From assembly GCA_020061125.1 (NCBI GenBank), contig JAGUYV010000350.1, positions 1 to 14,549 on the forward strand: a stretch of DNA of 14,549 bases, written 5' to 3'. Under the pieces are notes generated by a model that was not told the DNA's origin, searched no databases, and worked only from the letters and a program-made list of their open reading frames with translations. Source of the DNA: a bacterium (GTDB lineage Bacteria > UBP15 > UBA6099 > DSWB01). Position 1 is the first letter of the stretch. Every line of letters begins with the position of its first letter. A program made the position numbers and the translations under genes. Shown one piece after another: positions 1-7,566 of this stretch.

Positions 1-719
1 AGGGCCACGGCGTCCGCAGACGCCAGCAGCGCGTTCCAGGCCCGCGGCTTGCCCTGGCTCGGCCCGGTGCCGTCCATGCCCACAATGGCGTCCATGACAT
101 TCAATGCCGGAACCATGCTTGAAAAAATGTCCACGAGCGCGGACGAAAACGCCCGGAACCGGCTGTGGTTGTGCGCGCCCTGGCGGTCGTGCGTGGTCAT
201 CAGCCCGAACAGGTTTTTCACCGCCCCCGTGTAAAGAGCCTGCATGTGCGTCTTCATTTTTGGCAGATTGATGAGCACATCCATGTCGTCGAGCAGTTTG
301 GGCGTGTGGATGGCCGTGAGCTTTTTGCCGTCCGGAATGGCGCGTTCGCGGAACCCGGTCTGTTCGAGCAGGGGCAGGTTTGCGCCCGTGCGCTCGGCCA
401 CGGCGGCCATGCCGCATTTTTTATAAATGCGGCGCGTGTTGCCGATGTGGAACCCGCCGGGCAGGTCGCCGAAGAAAACCTCGGCGCCCTGGGCCTGGAC
501 CTCGCGGATCACCGCTTCGACAACCGCGGGGTGCGTGGTGATGGCCTGGTCCGGGTCCGCGGCAAGGAGCAGATTCACTTTCAGAAAAACCTTTTGTCCC
601 TTTTTGACAAAAGCGCCCATGCCGCCCAGAGGGTCGAGGGCGCGCGCGAGCGCATCGCGGACCGCATCCGGCTCGTAGCCCGCGCATTTGATCAGAGAAA
701 CCTTGGCGTGCGTACTCAT
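1..719 (-). CDS. DUF362 domain-containing protein (3' part cut by window edge)
   Basis: The minus-strand frame is open from ATG at 719 to the left edge, giving 239 codons with no stop. The translation begins MSTHAKVSLIKCAGY and carries features typical of DUF362 proteins: a KKGQKVFLKVNLL segment near residues 39-51, TTHPAVVEAVI near 61-71, a GDLPGG loop near 84-89, and a central LINLPKMKTHMQ followed by GAVKNLFGLM. Members of this family are often fused to or paired with 4Fe-4S ferredoxin domains; the end of the protein is outside the window, so that cannot be checked. The biochemical role of the family is poorly defined and I assign no reaction. An AGGAG Shine-Dalgarno lies at 730-734, ten bases before the start. 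The gene is divergent from the propeller gene at 880, with a TATAAT between them (771-776). Confidence 0.88.
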   Translation of the reverse strand, partial: MSTHAKVSLIKCAGYEPDAVRDALARALDPLGGMGAFVKKGQKVFLKVNLLLAADPDQAITTHPAVVEAVIREVQAQGAEVFFGDLPGGFHIGNTRRIYKKCGMAAVAERTGANLPLLEQTGFRERAIPDGKKLTAIHTPKLLDDMDVLINLPKMKTHMQALYTGAVKNLFGLMTTHDRQGAHNHSRFRAFSSALVDIFSSMVPALNVMDAIVGMDGTGPSQGKPRAWNALLASADAVA

Positions 720-770
720 ATCGGTTAGGCTCCTGCCGCGCGCGCTTTGTGTGCGGGCGACGGCAGCAAC

Positions 771-776
771 ATTATA
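771..776 (-). promoter_or_regulatory. Candidate -10 box for the DUF362 gene
   Basis: TATAAT reads on the minus strand, about 51 bases upstream of the DUF362 start, which would give a leader of roughly 45 bases holding the AGGAG ribosome site. No convincing -35 is seen at 16-18 bases upstream, so the call rests on the perfect hexamer and its position in a divergent intergenic region. Confidence 0.4.
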
Positions 777-807
777 ACACACCGCGCGCGCATCGCCCGC
801 GCCCTGT

Positions 808-837
808 TTGCCCCGGTGCGCCGTGCCGCCGTATAAT
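808..837 (+). promoter_or_regulatory. Candidate sigma-70-type promoter upstream of the propeller gene
   Basis: TTGCCC at 808-813 and a perfect TATAAT at 832-837 are separated by 18 bases. The start point would be near 844, giving a leader of about 36 bases before ATG 880. The -10 is framed by a 6-base inverted repeat, CCGCCG at 826-831 and CGGCGG at 840-845, which could be an operator or chance in GC-rich DNA. Confidence 0.5.
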
Positions 838-879
838 AGCGGCGGACGGCCGCAACGCGTAGCGCGCCGGGGGCAGGGC

Positions 880-2469
880 ATGGACATCACGACGCACGCA
901 TCCGTTTTGCGCAGCCTGGCCGCGGGCGCGCAGGCCAACGCCTACGGCGGCGTCAGCCCGTTCGTGATCCATTTCATAACATCAGGCATTCTCGCCATGA
1001 TCGCCGTGTGCGCGGCCGTGTTTCTGGTGCTCAAGCTGTGGGCGCGCATACGGCGCAGGCCGTGGCTGCGAAGAGGCGCATACGCGGTTCTCGCCTTGAG
1101 CCTGATCCCCATCCGCCCATTCGCCGCTGCCCTGTGGCTGCAATACAAATGGCCCGTTATCATAATTTGCGCGTTGCTTACCGGAACTCATTTGCGGCTG
1201 AAGCGCGCGGGCGGCCCGGGCCTGTTTCAGCGGAAGTATCTGCTGTGGGCCATTGTCCTGTTTCCCGTGATCGTGTCGTTCACGATTGTGCGCCAGTACG
1301 CATTCGAGGCGGACAACTGCGGCCGCCTGGCGATGGACCGGCGCATTACGCCTTTGTTCTCGCTGTGCCGGGACGGGTGGCGCGAGCGCATCGTGCGCGC
1401 CGAACCGCACGGCGCGCCGCCCGCGCCGGAAATCGCACAGGACCCGCGCACCATCTTCCCCTCCGCGGACGGGCGATCCGTATATTGCGCCCTGGGTTAT
1501 CAGGACCTCGAATACAAGCAGCCGCTCATGAAAATCCGGCGGCGCGACAACAAAATCCAGAAGGTGTATTACCTGTACTCGCCGTTCCGGGGCGAGTGCG
1601 CGCCGGGACAGGGGCGGTGCTTCGTGGTGTCGCCCATGAAGCGCGGCCTGCTCGAAATTGACGATGAAAAAAATGAAATTTCGCGCGAGGTGCGGCTGCG
1701 CAATTATGTGCCCCTGTTCCTGGGCCTGGACACCGCGCGCAAACAGGTCCTCATGACGCCCATGTACAACCGCCGCCTGGTGGACACCTCCGAGGATGTT
1801 GTGAACGAGACCGTGGCGCGGCGCACCCTTACGCCGCCGCACAGGGCCGTGCGCGCCGCGGAGCGCGAAAGCGGCGGGCTGATCGGTCTGCCGCACGCGC
1901 GCGTCTGGGTTTACGACTGGGGTGAGGGCCGCGCCTGGGGCCTGGAGCAGACCGGGGACTTCCCCATGTCCCACGGGCTGACCCATTACAGCGAAGAACT
2001 CGAAACCCTGTACGCGGTCAACGGCATCATCTCGTGGAATGTGTTCGCGGGCCGGCGCCCGCACCTGCAGATGAAAGGCGCGTCCATCGGCCTGTTCAAT
2101 TTTCTCATGGGCCTGGGCGTGGGCAACGGCATCGCCGCGGACGCCGAAGGCGCGCAATTCTTCACCGGCATGCCCATGCACGGCGCGGTGTATGTGTTCG
2201 ACGCGCGTGAAAACCGCTACAAGCGGCGCATCAACCTGGAGATCGGCGTGCGAGACCTGGCCTTCGACCCGGAGCGGCGCGCCCTGTTCGCCGCGGGATA
2301 CCTCACTGGCCATGTGTTCGTGATCAGCGCGGACACATACAAAGTCGTGGACAAGATCTTCGTGGGCCGCAAGGTGCGGCACATCCACTGGGACGCGCGC
2401 GCCCGCCGCCTGCTCGTGACCTCGGCCAACGGCTGCCTGGAAGTGGATCCGTTCCTGTCCGGGCAATAA
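880..2469 (+). CDS. Membrane-anchored beta-propeller-like protein, function unknown
   Basis: 529 residues from ATG 880. The frame stays open upstream to a TTG at 808, but that TTG coincides with the likely -35, and ATG 880 has a purine-rich GGGGGCAGGG just before it, so 880 is preferred. The first 140 residues hold about four hydrophobic segments (roughly 28-53, 66-86, 90-104 and 120-139). The remainder, from about residue 165, looks like a beta-propeller of the YncE/SMP-30 kind: repeated short strands with motifs such as VRDLAFDPERRALFAAGY, GHVFVISADTYKVVDKI, and VRHIHWDARARRLLVTS near the C terminus. I do not recognise a named family. It lies 54 bases upstream of the HEAT-repeat gene on the same strand, so it may belong to the glycosyltransferase locus as a sensor or scaffold; that is inference from position only. 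Confidence 0.75.
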   Translation: MDITTHASVLRSLAAGAQANAYGGVSPFVIHFITSGILAMIAVCAAVFLVLKLWARIRRRPWLRRGAYAVLALSLIPIRPFAAALWLQYKWPVIIICALLTGTHLRLKRAGGPGLFQRKYLLWAIVLFPVIVSFTIVRQYAFEADNCGRLAMDRRITPLFSLCRDGWRERIVRAEPHGAPPAPEIAQDPRTIFPSADGRSVYCALGYQDLEYKQPLMKIRRRDNKIQKVYYLYSPFRGECAPGQGRCFVVSPMKRGLLEIDDEKNEISREVRLRNYVPLFLGLDTARKQVLMTPMYNRRLVDTSEDVVNETVARRTLTPPHRAVRAAERESGGLIGLPHARVWVYDWGEGRAWGLEQTGDFPMSHGLTHYSEELETLYAVNGIISWNVFAGRRPHLQMKGASIGLFNFLMGLGVGNGIAADAEGAQFFTGMPMHGAVYVFDARENRYKRRINLEIGVRDLAFDPERRALFAAGYLTGHVFVISADTYKVVDKIFVGRKVRHIHWDARARRLLVTSANGCLEVDPFLSGQ

Positions 2470-2511
2470 TTGGCCTTTTTCCCGCGCCTGAATCATAGGC
2501 CGTGGATTGTG

Positions 2512-2517
2512 TAGAAT
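2512..2517 (+). promoter_or_regulatory. Candidate -10 box abutting the HEAT-repeat gene start
   Basis: TAGAAT (5 of 6 to consensus) ends 6 bases before ATG 2524. Transcription starting about 7 bases downstream would begin at or next to the start codon, giving a leaderless message. No Shine-Dalgarno is present in the bases before the ATG. The -35 is weak (CTGAAT at 2488-2493, 18-base spacer). Confidence 0.4.
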
Positions 2518-2523
2518 AAACCC

Positions 2524-3627
2524 ATGGAATTTGTGGCCACAAACGCGCAGCTTTTGTTGCAGAAGCCAGCGGGTCTGTTCATCTTGGCAGTGCTGGCGCT
2601 TGACCTTATGTTCTGTGTGCTCGCCGTGGCCTTGATCATCCTGTTCCGCATCAAACTGCTGTTCCGTATCAGAGAACGCCAGGGTCCGGTAAAAGAATTT
2701 CAGGAACGGCTTGAGGTATTCGCCGCAGGGGACGACAGTGCGCTGGATGAGGCCCGGGAACTTCTCTCGCGGCTGTCCCCCGGCGTCCGGGCCTCGCTTT
2801 TTCTTTCATACTCGCGTTCAATCTCGGGGCGGATGCGGGAGCAGATTGTGAGCCTGTTCTCCACCCCGAGGCAGGAGGTGCAGATCCTGCGCATGTCGCG
2901 GTCGCGTCTTTGGTCACGCCGCCTGCACGCCGTGCGCCTGCTTGAATTGGTTCCCGTTGAAAAGGCCGTGCCGTTGCTCGTGGGATTTCTGCGGGATCCC
3001 ACGCCGCTGGTGCGTTTGCACGCGCTGCAGATGGCGCCGGTTTTTCCGCATGACGAGGTTGTCGCCGCAGTGTTTGGAATGCTTGAGGGGCCGCTGGCGC
3101 TGACCGGCTTCGCCGTCAAGGATGCGCTGGTGCGCATGGGGCCTTCGGTGTGCGACAGGCTTCACAAACTTCTCGATGCGCGCAGCAGCGAGCCTGCGCT
3201 GATTCTCGCCATAGAAGTGGCGGAAAGCGTGCGCAATCCCGGATGCGTGCCGCGTCTTATGGACATGCTGCGCGAGGGGCCTCCTGAAGCCGCGGCCGCA
3301 GCCGCCCGCGCGCTGGGCGGATTCCCCTCCCCGGAAACGCGCGACACCCTGCGCGCGGCCCTGACCTCGCCCCACGAGCCGGTGCGCTCCATGGCCGCCC
3401 ACGCACTCGGGCGCATCATGGATCCCGCCGTCGTGCCCGATCTCGTGACCGCTTTTCCAGCCCCGTCGTTCAATGTCCGCTACCATTGTGCGGCGGCGCT
3501 CAAGAAACTGGGCGAGCCGGGCGCCAAAGCTCTGGCCCAGTGCCAGAAGCACGAAGACCCCTTTGTGCGCGATATCGCCTGGTATGTGGGAAATATGCCG
3601 GATTTCGCCATGACCTGGATCCGATGA
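2524..3627 (+). CDS. Membrane-anchored HEAT-repeat protein
   Basis: 367 residues. One strong hydrophobic segment spans about residues 17-43 (LFILAVLALDLMFCVLAVAL), followed by a basic stretch, so the bulk is probably cytoplasmic. From about residue 125 the protein is a series of paired helices of about 30 residues with HEAT-type signatures: VRLHALQMAPVF, VRSMAAHALGRI with the following VVPDLVTAF, and VRYHCAAALKKLG near the end. HEAT repeats make alpha-solenoid surfaces for protein contacts; no catalytic motif is visible. The stop overlaps the start of the glycosyltransferase (ATGA, bases 3624-3627), so the two are almost certainly translationally coupled and made together. I infer a role as accessory or regulatory partner of that membrane synthase. 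There is no ribosome site; a -10-like box sits immediately upstream of the start. Confidence 0.88.
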   Translation: MEFVATNAQLLLQKPAGLFILAVLALDLMFCVLAVALIILFRIKLLFRIRERQGPVKEFQERLEVFAAGDDSALDEARELLSRLSPGVRASLFLSYSRSISGRMREQIVSLFSTPRQEVQILRMSRSRLWSRRLHAVRLLELVPVEKAVPLLVGFLRDPTPLVRLHALQMAPVFPHDEVVAAVFGMLEGPLALTGFAVKDALVRMGPSVCDRLHKLLDARSSEPALILAIEVAESVRNPGCVPRLMDMLREGPPEAAAAAARALGGFPSPETRDTLRAALTSPHEPVRSMAAHALGRIMDPAVVPDLVTAFPAPSFNVRYHCAAALKKLGEPGAKALAQCQKHEDPFVRDIAWYVGNMPDFAMTWIR

Positions 3628-5039
3628 ACTGGAAACTGTTCGCCTTCTCCGTGCTTTATCATTTCGACTGGGCCGTGTTTTACTATTTCATTTTCGTCAA
3701 CGGGTTTTACACCATGCTCCTGATTCTTTCCATACCGGAGCTATTCCGCAACTATGCGCTGTCCCGCGATGAGAATCTCAAGCGCCTGTTCGAGTCCGAC
3801 GCCTCGCCCGCCATCACCCTGCTTGCTCCCGCATACAACGAGGAAGCCACGATCGTCGAGAGTTTGAGCGCCATGCTGACCATCGAGTATCCGGATCTGC
3901 AGGTCGTGGTGGTGAACGACGGCAGCGGGGATCGCACCATGGATGTATTGAAAACCGCTTTCAGCCTTTTCGAAATGCCGCCGGTGTTCCGGCGGCTTCT
4001 GCCTACGGCCGAAGTCAGGGCGCTTTACCGCTCGCACCGGTTTTCGGCCCTGACCGTAGTGGACAAGGAGAACGGCGGCAAAGCGGACGCGCTGAACGCG
4101 GCCCTCAATGTTGCGGGCACGCCCCTGGTGTGCGCCATGGACGCGGATACGCTCATCGAGCCGGACGCACTGCTGCGCATGGTCAGGCCGTTTCTGATGA
4201 AGGAAAACACCGTGGCCGCGGGAGGCACCATCCGCATCGCTAACGATTGCGTTGTGGACAAAGCGCGGGTTGTGAAAGTGCGCCCTCCGCGCCGGTTCCT
4301 GCCCGCGGTGCAGGTGGTGGAATATTTGCGCGCGTTTTTGTTCGGCCGCCTCGGCATAAACAGGCTCGGCGGCAATCTCGTGATTTCCGGCGCTTTCGGA
4401 TTGTTCTCGCGCAAGGCCGTGCTTGATGCCGGCGGATGGCTGCGCGGCACCGTGGGCGAGGACATGGAGCTGGTCGTGCGCATGCACCGCATCCTGTGCG
4501 AAAAGCGCACGCCCTACCTCGTGGATTTCATCCCAGACCCCGTGGCGTGGACCGAAGCCCCGGAAACCCTCAAGGTGCTCTCCAGGCAGCGCGAGCGCTG
4601 GCACCGGGGCCTCACAGACACCCTGGCGCGGCACAGGATTATGTTCTGCAACCCCCGCTACGGCCCCATCGGCATGATCGTGTTTCCGTATTTCGTGATT
4701 GTGGAATGGCTCGCCCCGGTGGTGGAGCTGCTGGGTTATGCGGGCCTGGCGATAGGGCTGTACTTCGGCATTGTGGACTGGTTTTTCGCGGCGCTGTTTT
4801 TTGCCGCCGCCTACGGCCTGGGCGTGGTGCTGTCGCTTTTCAGCATCGTTCTGGAAGAAGCGTTTTACCAGAGGTTCCCGCGAACGAGGCACATCCTGTA
4901 CCTTGTGGCGATTGCGCTCCTGGAAAATCTGGGATACCGTCAGCTCACCGTGCTGTGGCGGGTGAAGGGCATCGTGCGCTATCTGCGGGGGGAAACCTCC
5001 TGGGGGCGCATGGACCGTCGCGGTTTTAAATCTTCCTGA
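3624..5039 (+). CDS. Processive family-2 glycosyltransferase (PgaC/BcsA/YaiP-like)
   Basis: 471 residues starting at ATG 3624, which overlaps the preceding stop; the frame is open further upstream but that part lies inside the HEAT gene. Membrane helices flank a cytoplasmic GT2 domain: about residues 12-38 before it and about four after residue 350. The nucleotide-sugar and catalytic motifs are all visible: LLAPAYNEE (66-74), VVNDGSGD (96-103), DAD (173-175), GED (278-280) and the processivity motif QRERW (322-326). These match membrane polysaccharide synthases that make beta-linked polymers such as poly-N-acetylglucosamine, cellulose or hyaluronan; the actual sugar cannot be told from sequence. 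A C-terminal PilZ domain is absent. The partnership with a HEAT protein and a nearby YaiO-type barrel suggests a secreted polymer. In E. coli, yaiP (GT2) and yaiO are likewise neighbours. Confidence 0.92.
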   Translation: MNWKLFAFSVLYHFDWAVFYYFIFVNGFYTMLLILSIPELFRNYALSRDENLKRLFESDASPAITLLAPAYNEEATIVESLSAMLTIEYPDLQVVVVNDGSGDRTMDVLKTAFSLFEMPPVFRRLLPTAEVRALYRSHRFSALTVVDKENGGKADALNAALNVAGTPLVCAMDADTLIEPDALLRMVRPFLMKENTVAAGGTIRIANDCVVDKARVVKVRPPRRFLPAVQVVEYLRAFLFGRLGINRLGGNLVISGAFGLFSRKAVLDAGGWLRGTVGEDMELVVRMHRILCEKRTPYLVDFIPDPVAWTEAPETLKVLSRQRERWHRGLTDTLARHRIMFCNPRYGPIGMIVFPYFVIVEWLAPVVELLGYAGLAIGLYFGIVDWFFAALFFAAAYGLGVVLSLFSIVLEEAFYQRFPRTRHILYLVAIALLENLGYRQLTVLWRVKGIVRYLRGETSWGRMDRRGFKSS

Positions 5040-5052
5040 TTCGGGATCATCC

Positions 5053-5081
5053 TTCACGGCAGACTTCACAACCAATAAAAT
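5053..5081 (+). promoter_or_regulatory. Candidate promoter upstream of the response regulator
   Basis: TTCACG at 5053-5058 and TAAAAT at 5076-5081 are separated by 17 bases, in the 85-base gap between the glycosyltransferase stop and the regulator start. It would allow the regulator to be transcribed separately from the synthase. The region is notably AT-rich against the rest of the window. Confidence 0.4.
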
Positions 5082-5124
5082 ATAAATGCAGCTTGGCGGT
5101 TTTCGCGGCGCCGGGGGGAGAACT

Positions 5125-6291
5125 GTGAACCAGGCGAAACATATCCTTGTCATGGACCGGAACCCGGCCGTCGCGGGCCGGCTCGGCGAATTGTGCCGCA
5201 GCAGGGGGTGGGCCATCACTGCCGCGGCATCGGCCGAACAGGGAATCAAGGCCATGCTGCCCGATTTGCCGGATGTGGCGCTGATCCGCGATCAACTGCC
5301 CGGCATGCCGGGGTATGAGGTCTGCCGCCGCATCCGCTCCAATCCTCTGTGCGCCGGCGCATCGCTGGTTTTTCTCTCGGGCGTATTCCCCAGAATAGGG
5401 TTTCTGAAAAAGTTGATTGTGGACATGAGCGTGGACCGCGTTGTTACAGCAGGCGATCTGGAAAGCGTGTGCCGGCATGTTCAGGCTTTGACGGATTCGC
5501 ATGCGGAAGCGCGGGATTGGTCCGAAATGGCCGCACGCGAGGAATACCTGCTGTTCTTGTTTCGAAAGATGCGCCGCATCGAGGATTGCATCAGGAGTCT
5601 TTCCGCAAATCCGCTGGACATGGCAGCGCTCAAGGAACTGGTTATTGATGTGCGCACCATCCGTGACACCGCGGATGCCAACGGTTATCCCCGCGCCGCG
5701 GCCGAGGCGCGCGCCTGGGCGGAGGCCCTTAATGAACTTCTGCAGGTTGTCGTGGAAGGACACACGGACGCGTTGATGCGGTCACAGCGCGAGTCCTTCC
5801 CCGGCAGATTGCGCCGGATCTTCGATCAATGCCAGCAGGAACGGGGCCGCCAGCATCCCGCGTTTCTGTCGCACGCGGCCAGGCGGCAGCAGTTGCGGGG
5901 CGCAGATCAGGCAACTGCGCGACCGCCTCAAATCCTTGTGGTTGAAGACGATCCCGCCATTCAGAAAATGGTGGCTTTCGCCCTTCGAAACCGCGGCATG
6001 GAGTGTGAAATACTGTCCGACGGCATCGCCGCGCGCGAACGCCTGCTCAACGGTTTGCCCGCGCCCAGGGTGGTGCTGCTGGACATCAACCTGCCGGGCG
6101 TGGACGGGCTTACGATTCTTGAGGAATTGAACCGGTCAGGGAAAATTCGAGCCATGCGCGTGATCGTAATTTCCGGTCACACGCGCGAGGATTTCATAGT
6201 GCGCGCCTTCGATTCCGGTGCATACGATTATGTGACCAAGCCCTTCAGCATTCCCGTGCTGGTGCGCCGCGTGCGCCGCGCTCTGGATTGA
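5125..6291 (+). CDS. Response regulator: degenerate receiver - Hpt-like - intact receiver
   Basis: 388 residues from GTG 5125, preceded by GGGGGGAG at 5113-5120. An in-frame ATG at 5086 is rejected because it lies in the promoter region and adds residues outside the receiver fold. The N-terminal receiver (about 5-125) keeps D11 and S85, but the phospho-acceptor aspartate is replaced by R55 (IRDQLPGMPG) and the conserved lysine by A109. The middle (about 130-215) is helical and aligns to the Hpt signature HTLKGSA...G as RTIRDTADANG, with R177 in place of histidine. The C-terminal receiver (about 268-388) is intact: E274-D275-D276, acceptor D320 (LLDINLPG), S350, and K372 (VTKPF). There is no DNA-binding or enzymatic output domain, so it probably acts by protein contact. 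Its place after the synthase suggests it tunes that system; no histidine kinase is in the window. Confidence 0.88.
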   Translation: MNQAKHILVMDRNPAVAGRLGELCRSRGWAITAAASAEQGIKAMLPDLPDVALIRDQLPGMPGYEVCRRIRSNPLCAGASLVFLSGVFPRIGFLKKLIVDMSVDRVVTAGDLESVCRHVQALTDSHAEARDWSEMAAREEYLLFLFRKMRRIEDCIRSLSANPLDMAALKELVIDVRTIRDTADANGYPRAAAEARAWAEALNELLQVVVEGHTDALMRSQRESFPGRLRRIFDQCQQERGRQHPAFLSHAARRQQLRGADQATARPPQILVVEDDPAIQKMVAFALRNRGMECEILSDGIAARERLLNGLPAPRVVLLDINLPGVDGLTILEELNRSGKIRAMRVIVISGHTREDFIVRAFDSGAYDYVTKPFSIPVLVRRVRRALD

Positions 6292-6316
6292 CTTCACATC
6301 TGCTTCGCCGGAAAAT

Positions 6317-7462
6317 TCAATACAGGTGTTTCAGCGCCATGCCGTAGGAAAATCGTGTCCGGGAAACGCCCGGCGCGGTGTCTTCTTCCTCGTATCCGAA
6401 CAACAGGCGCAGATATGTGTTGCGGGCGATGCGGCGTTGCCACTGCAGCTCCAGGCGGGACGAGTCGAGCCGCGCCGCATCCTGTGCCGTGAGGGTTTCC
6501 GCAGCCGCGGATCCTGCGCCGATTAGCAATTGCACATATTCCCTGTGCCCGGTTTCGCGTCTGATTGTGAACACGCCGGACAGGGCGTCTCCTGCGCTGT
6601 CCGGATTGTAGAACGCACGGAGAGCGGCCCGGTAATTGTCAAGGTATTTCCCAACGGACGCCGTGTGGATGCGCGTGTTGTCCGGGGAAAAATTCAGCAT
6701 CTTGGTTCCTGCGGAGAACTCCCATCCTCCTGGTGTGCCGTGAAAGAGTTCGCCATTAATGTACGATGTTGGGAACAGTGCGTGTCCGGAGACCCCTGCA
6801 CCCAGAAACAGATAAGTGCGCCGGGACAGCGCGGGGTATCCCTCGATTTCAAACTGCGTGGCGTTCTTGTCGAACCGGCGCGCCCGGTTCACGCGCACAA
6901 GCAGGCTGCCTCCGCCGTAACGCCGTTCCCATTCCAGAGCGCCCAGATGCCAGCCCGAGAGCGGCGTGTTCGTGAAAGCGTCCGCCGTGTAACCCAGAGT
7001 GAGGCTTTCTTCCGGCTCGCCGGAATGCGGGTCAAGGGACGCGCGGACGCGCTCTCGCGCCTTGCGATAATCCTCATAATCCGGCGCCAGGGCCAGGCCC
7101 TGTTCGGCAAGCTCAAGAGCGCGGCCGGGGTTTCCGGACCACAGAGCTGTGTCTATGAGCGCGCTGCGTGCGTCGTGATATTCGGGGGCCGCCGCAAGCA
7201 CCTGCTCCAGTTGGATTCGCGCCGCCTCGTACTGTCCGTCCCATGCAAGCACGCGGCCCAGGAGAACGCGCGCGTCGTGGCACTGGGAGCATGTCTCAAG
7301 GATTTCGCGGCACATGCGCGCCGCTTCATCACGGCGATTGTCGAAAGCGAGTTGCCTCGCCTGCTCGAACAGTGCGTCCGTATCCTGCGCGCGCGCCGTG
7401 CCGGGCGCGCACGGGGCCAGTGCAAGCAAAAATAAAAATATGAGAACGGCAGTTCGTTTCAT
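6317..7462 (-). CDS. TPR plus YaiO-family outer-membrane beta-barrel protein
   Basis: 381 residues from ATG 7462; a GTG at 7468 in the same frame would add two residues. A Sec signal peptide covers about residues 1-25 (MKRTAVLIFLFLLALAPCAPG, cleaved after ARA). Residues about 28-145 form three TPR-like helical pairs (EYHDARSALIDTALWSGNPG, ALELAEQGLALAPDYEDYRKA). The rest, from about 150, is a string of amphipathic strands rich in aromatic and small residues (LGYTADAFTN, GWHLGALEWERRYGGGSLLV) that ends in MALKHLY, an aromatic C terminus usual for outer-membrane barrels. This layout matches the YaiO family. In polysaccharide systems such as Pga, a TPR plus barrel protein forms the exit route through the outer membrane; that role is inferred here. 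It is convergent with the regulator (25-base gap), so it is coordinated by position rather than by a shared transcript. Confidence 0.85.
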   Translation of the reverse strand: MKRTAVLIFLFLLALAPCAPGTARAQDTDALFEQARQLAFDNRRDEAARMCREILETCSQCHDARVLLGRVLAWDGQYEAARIQLEQVLAAAPEYHDARSALIDTALWSGNPGRALELAEQGLALAPDYEDYRKARERVRASLDPHSGEPEESLTLGYTADAFTNTPLSGWHLGALEWERRYGGGSLLVRVNRARRFDKNATQFEIEGYPALSRRTYLFLGAGVSGHALFPTSYINGELFHGTPGGWEFSAGTKMLNFSPDNTRIHTASVGKYLDNYRAALRAFYNPDSAGDALSGVFTIRRETGHREYVQLLIGAGSAAAETLTAQDAARLDSSRLELQWQRRIARNTYLRLLFGYEEEDTAPGVSRTRFSYGMALKHLY

Positions 7463-7473
7463 AGTCACCTTAT

Positions 7474-7479
7474 TTTATA
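7474..7479 (-). promoter_or_regulatory. Candidate -10 box close to the YaiO-like gene start
   Basis: TATAAA reads on the minus strand 11 bases before ATG 7462 and 5 bases before the alternative GTG 7468. An AGGTG at 7466-7470 lies only 3 bases from the ATG. Either the transcript begins at or near the GTG, or the true promoter is further upstream. No good -35 is seen. Confidence 0.3.
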
Positions 7480-7512
7480 CAACCAACAAAAGGAGAATGT
7501 TGCGGAGTGCGC

Positions 7513-7561
7513 AAAAAGTTCCCCTGCAGCCCGGAGTCACTGAATGAGCGCCTGCGGGAAC
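7513..7561 (-). terminator. Terminator-like hairpin downstream of lysS
   Basis: On the minus strand, GTTCCCGCAG (7561-7552) pairs with CTGCAGGGGAAC (7529-7518) with a 2-base bulge, and is followed directly by TTTTT (7517-7513). It starts 6 bases after the lysS stop, as expected of an intrinsic terminator for the greA-lysS operon. The loop is long at 22 bases, which lowers confidence. Confidence 0.45.
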
Positions 7562-7566
7562 CGGGG

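Noticed and set aside
982-2496. 504-codon open frame on the minus strand opposite the propeller gene
   Set aside because: Its translation is rich in His, Arg, Ala and Gln with no domain features, and the plus strand has hydrophobic segments and propeller motifs. Long antisense frames are common in GC-rich genes.
5086-5124. ATG 5086 as start of the response regulator
   Set aside because: It lies within the AT-rich promoter-like stretch and has no ribosome site; GTG 5125 has a purine-rich site and begins just before the receiver fold.
3741-5255. 504-codon open frame on the minus strand opposite the glycosyltransferase
   Set aside because: The plus strand carries all GT2 motifs in order; the antisense product is low-complexity and has no recognisable feature.
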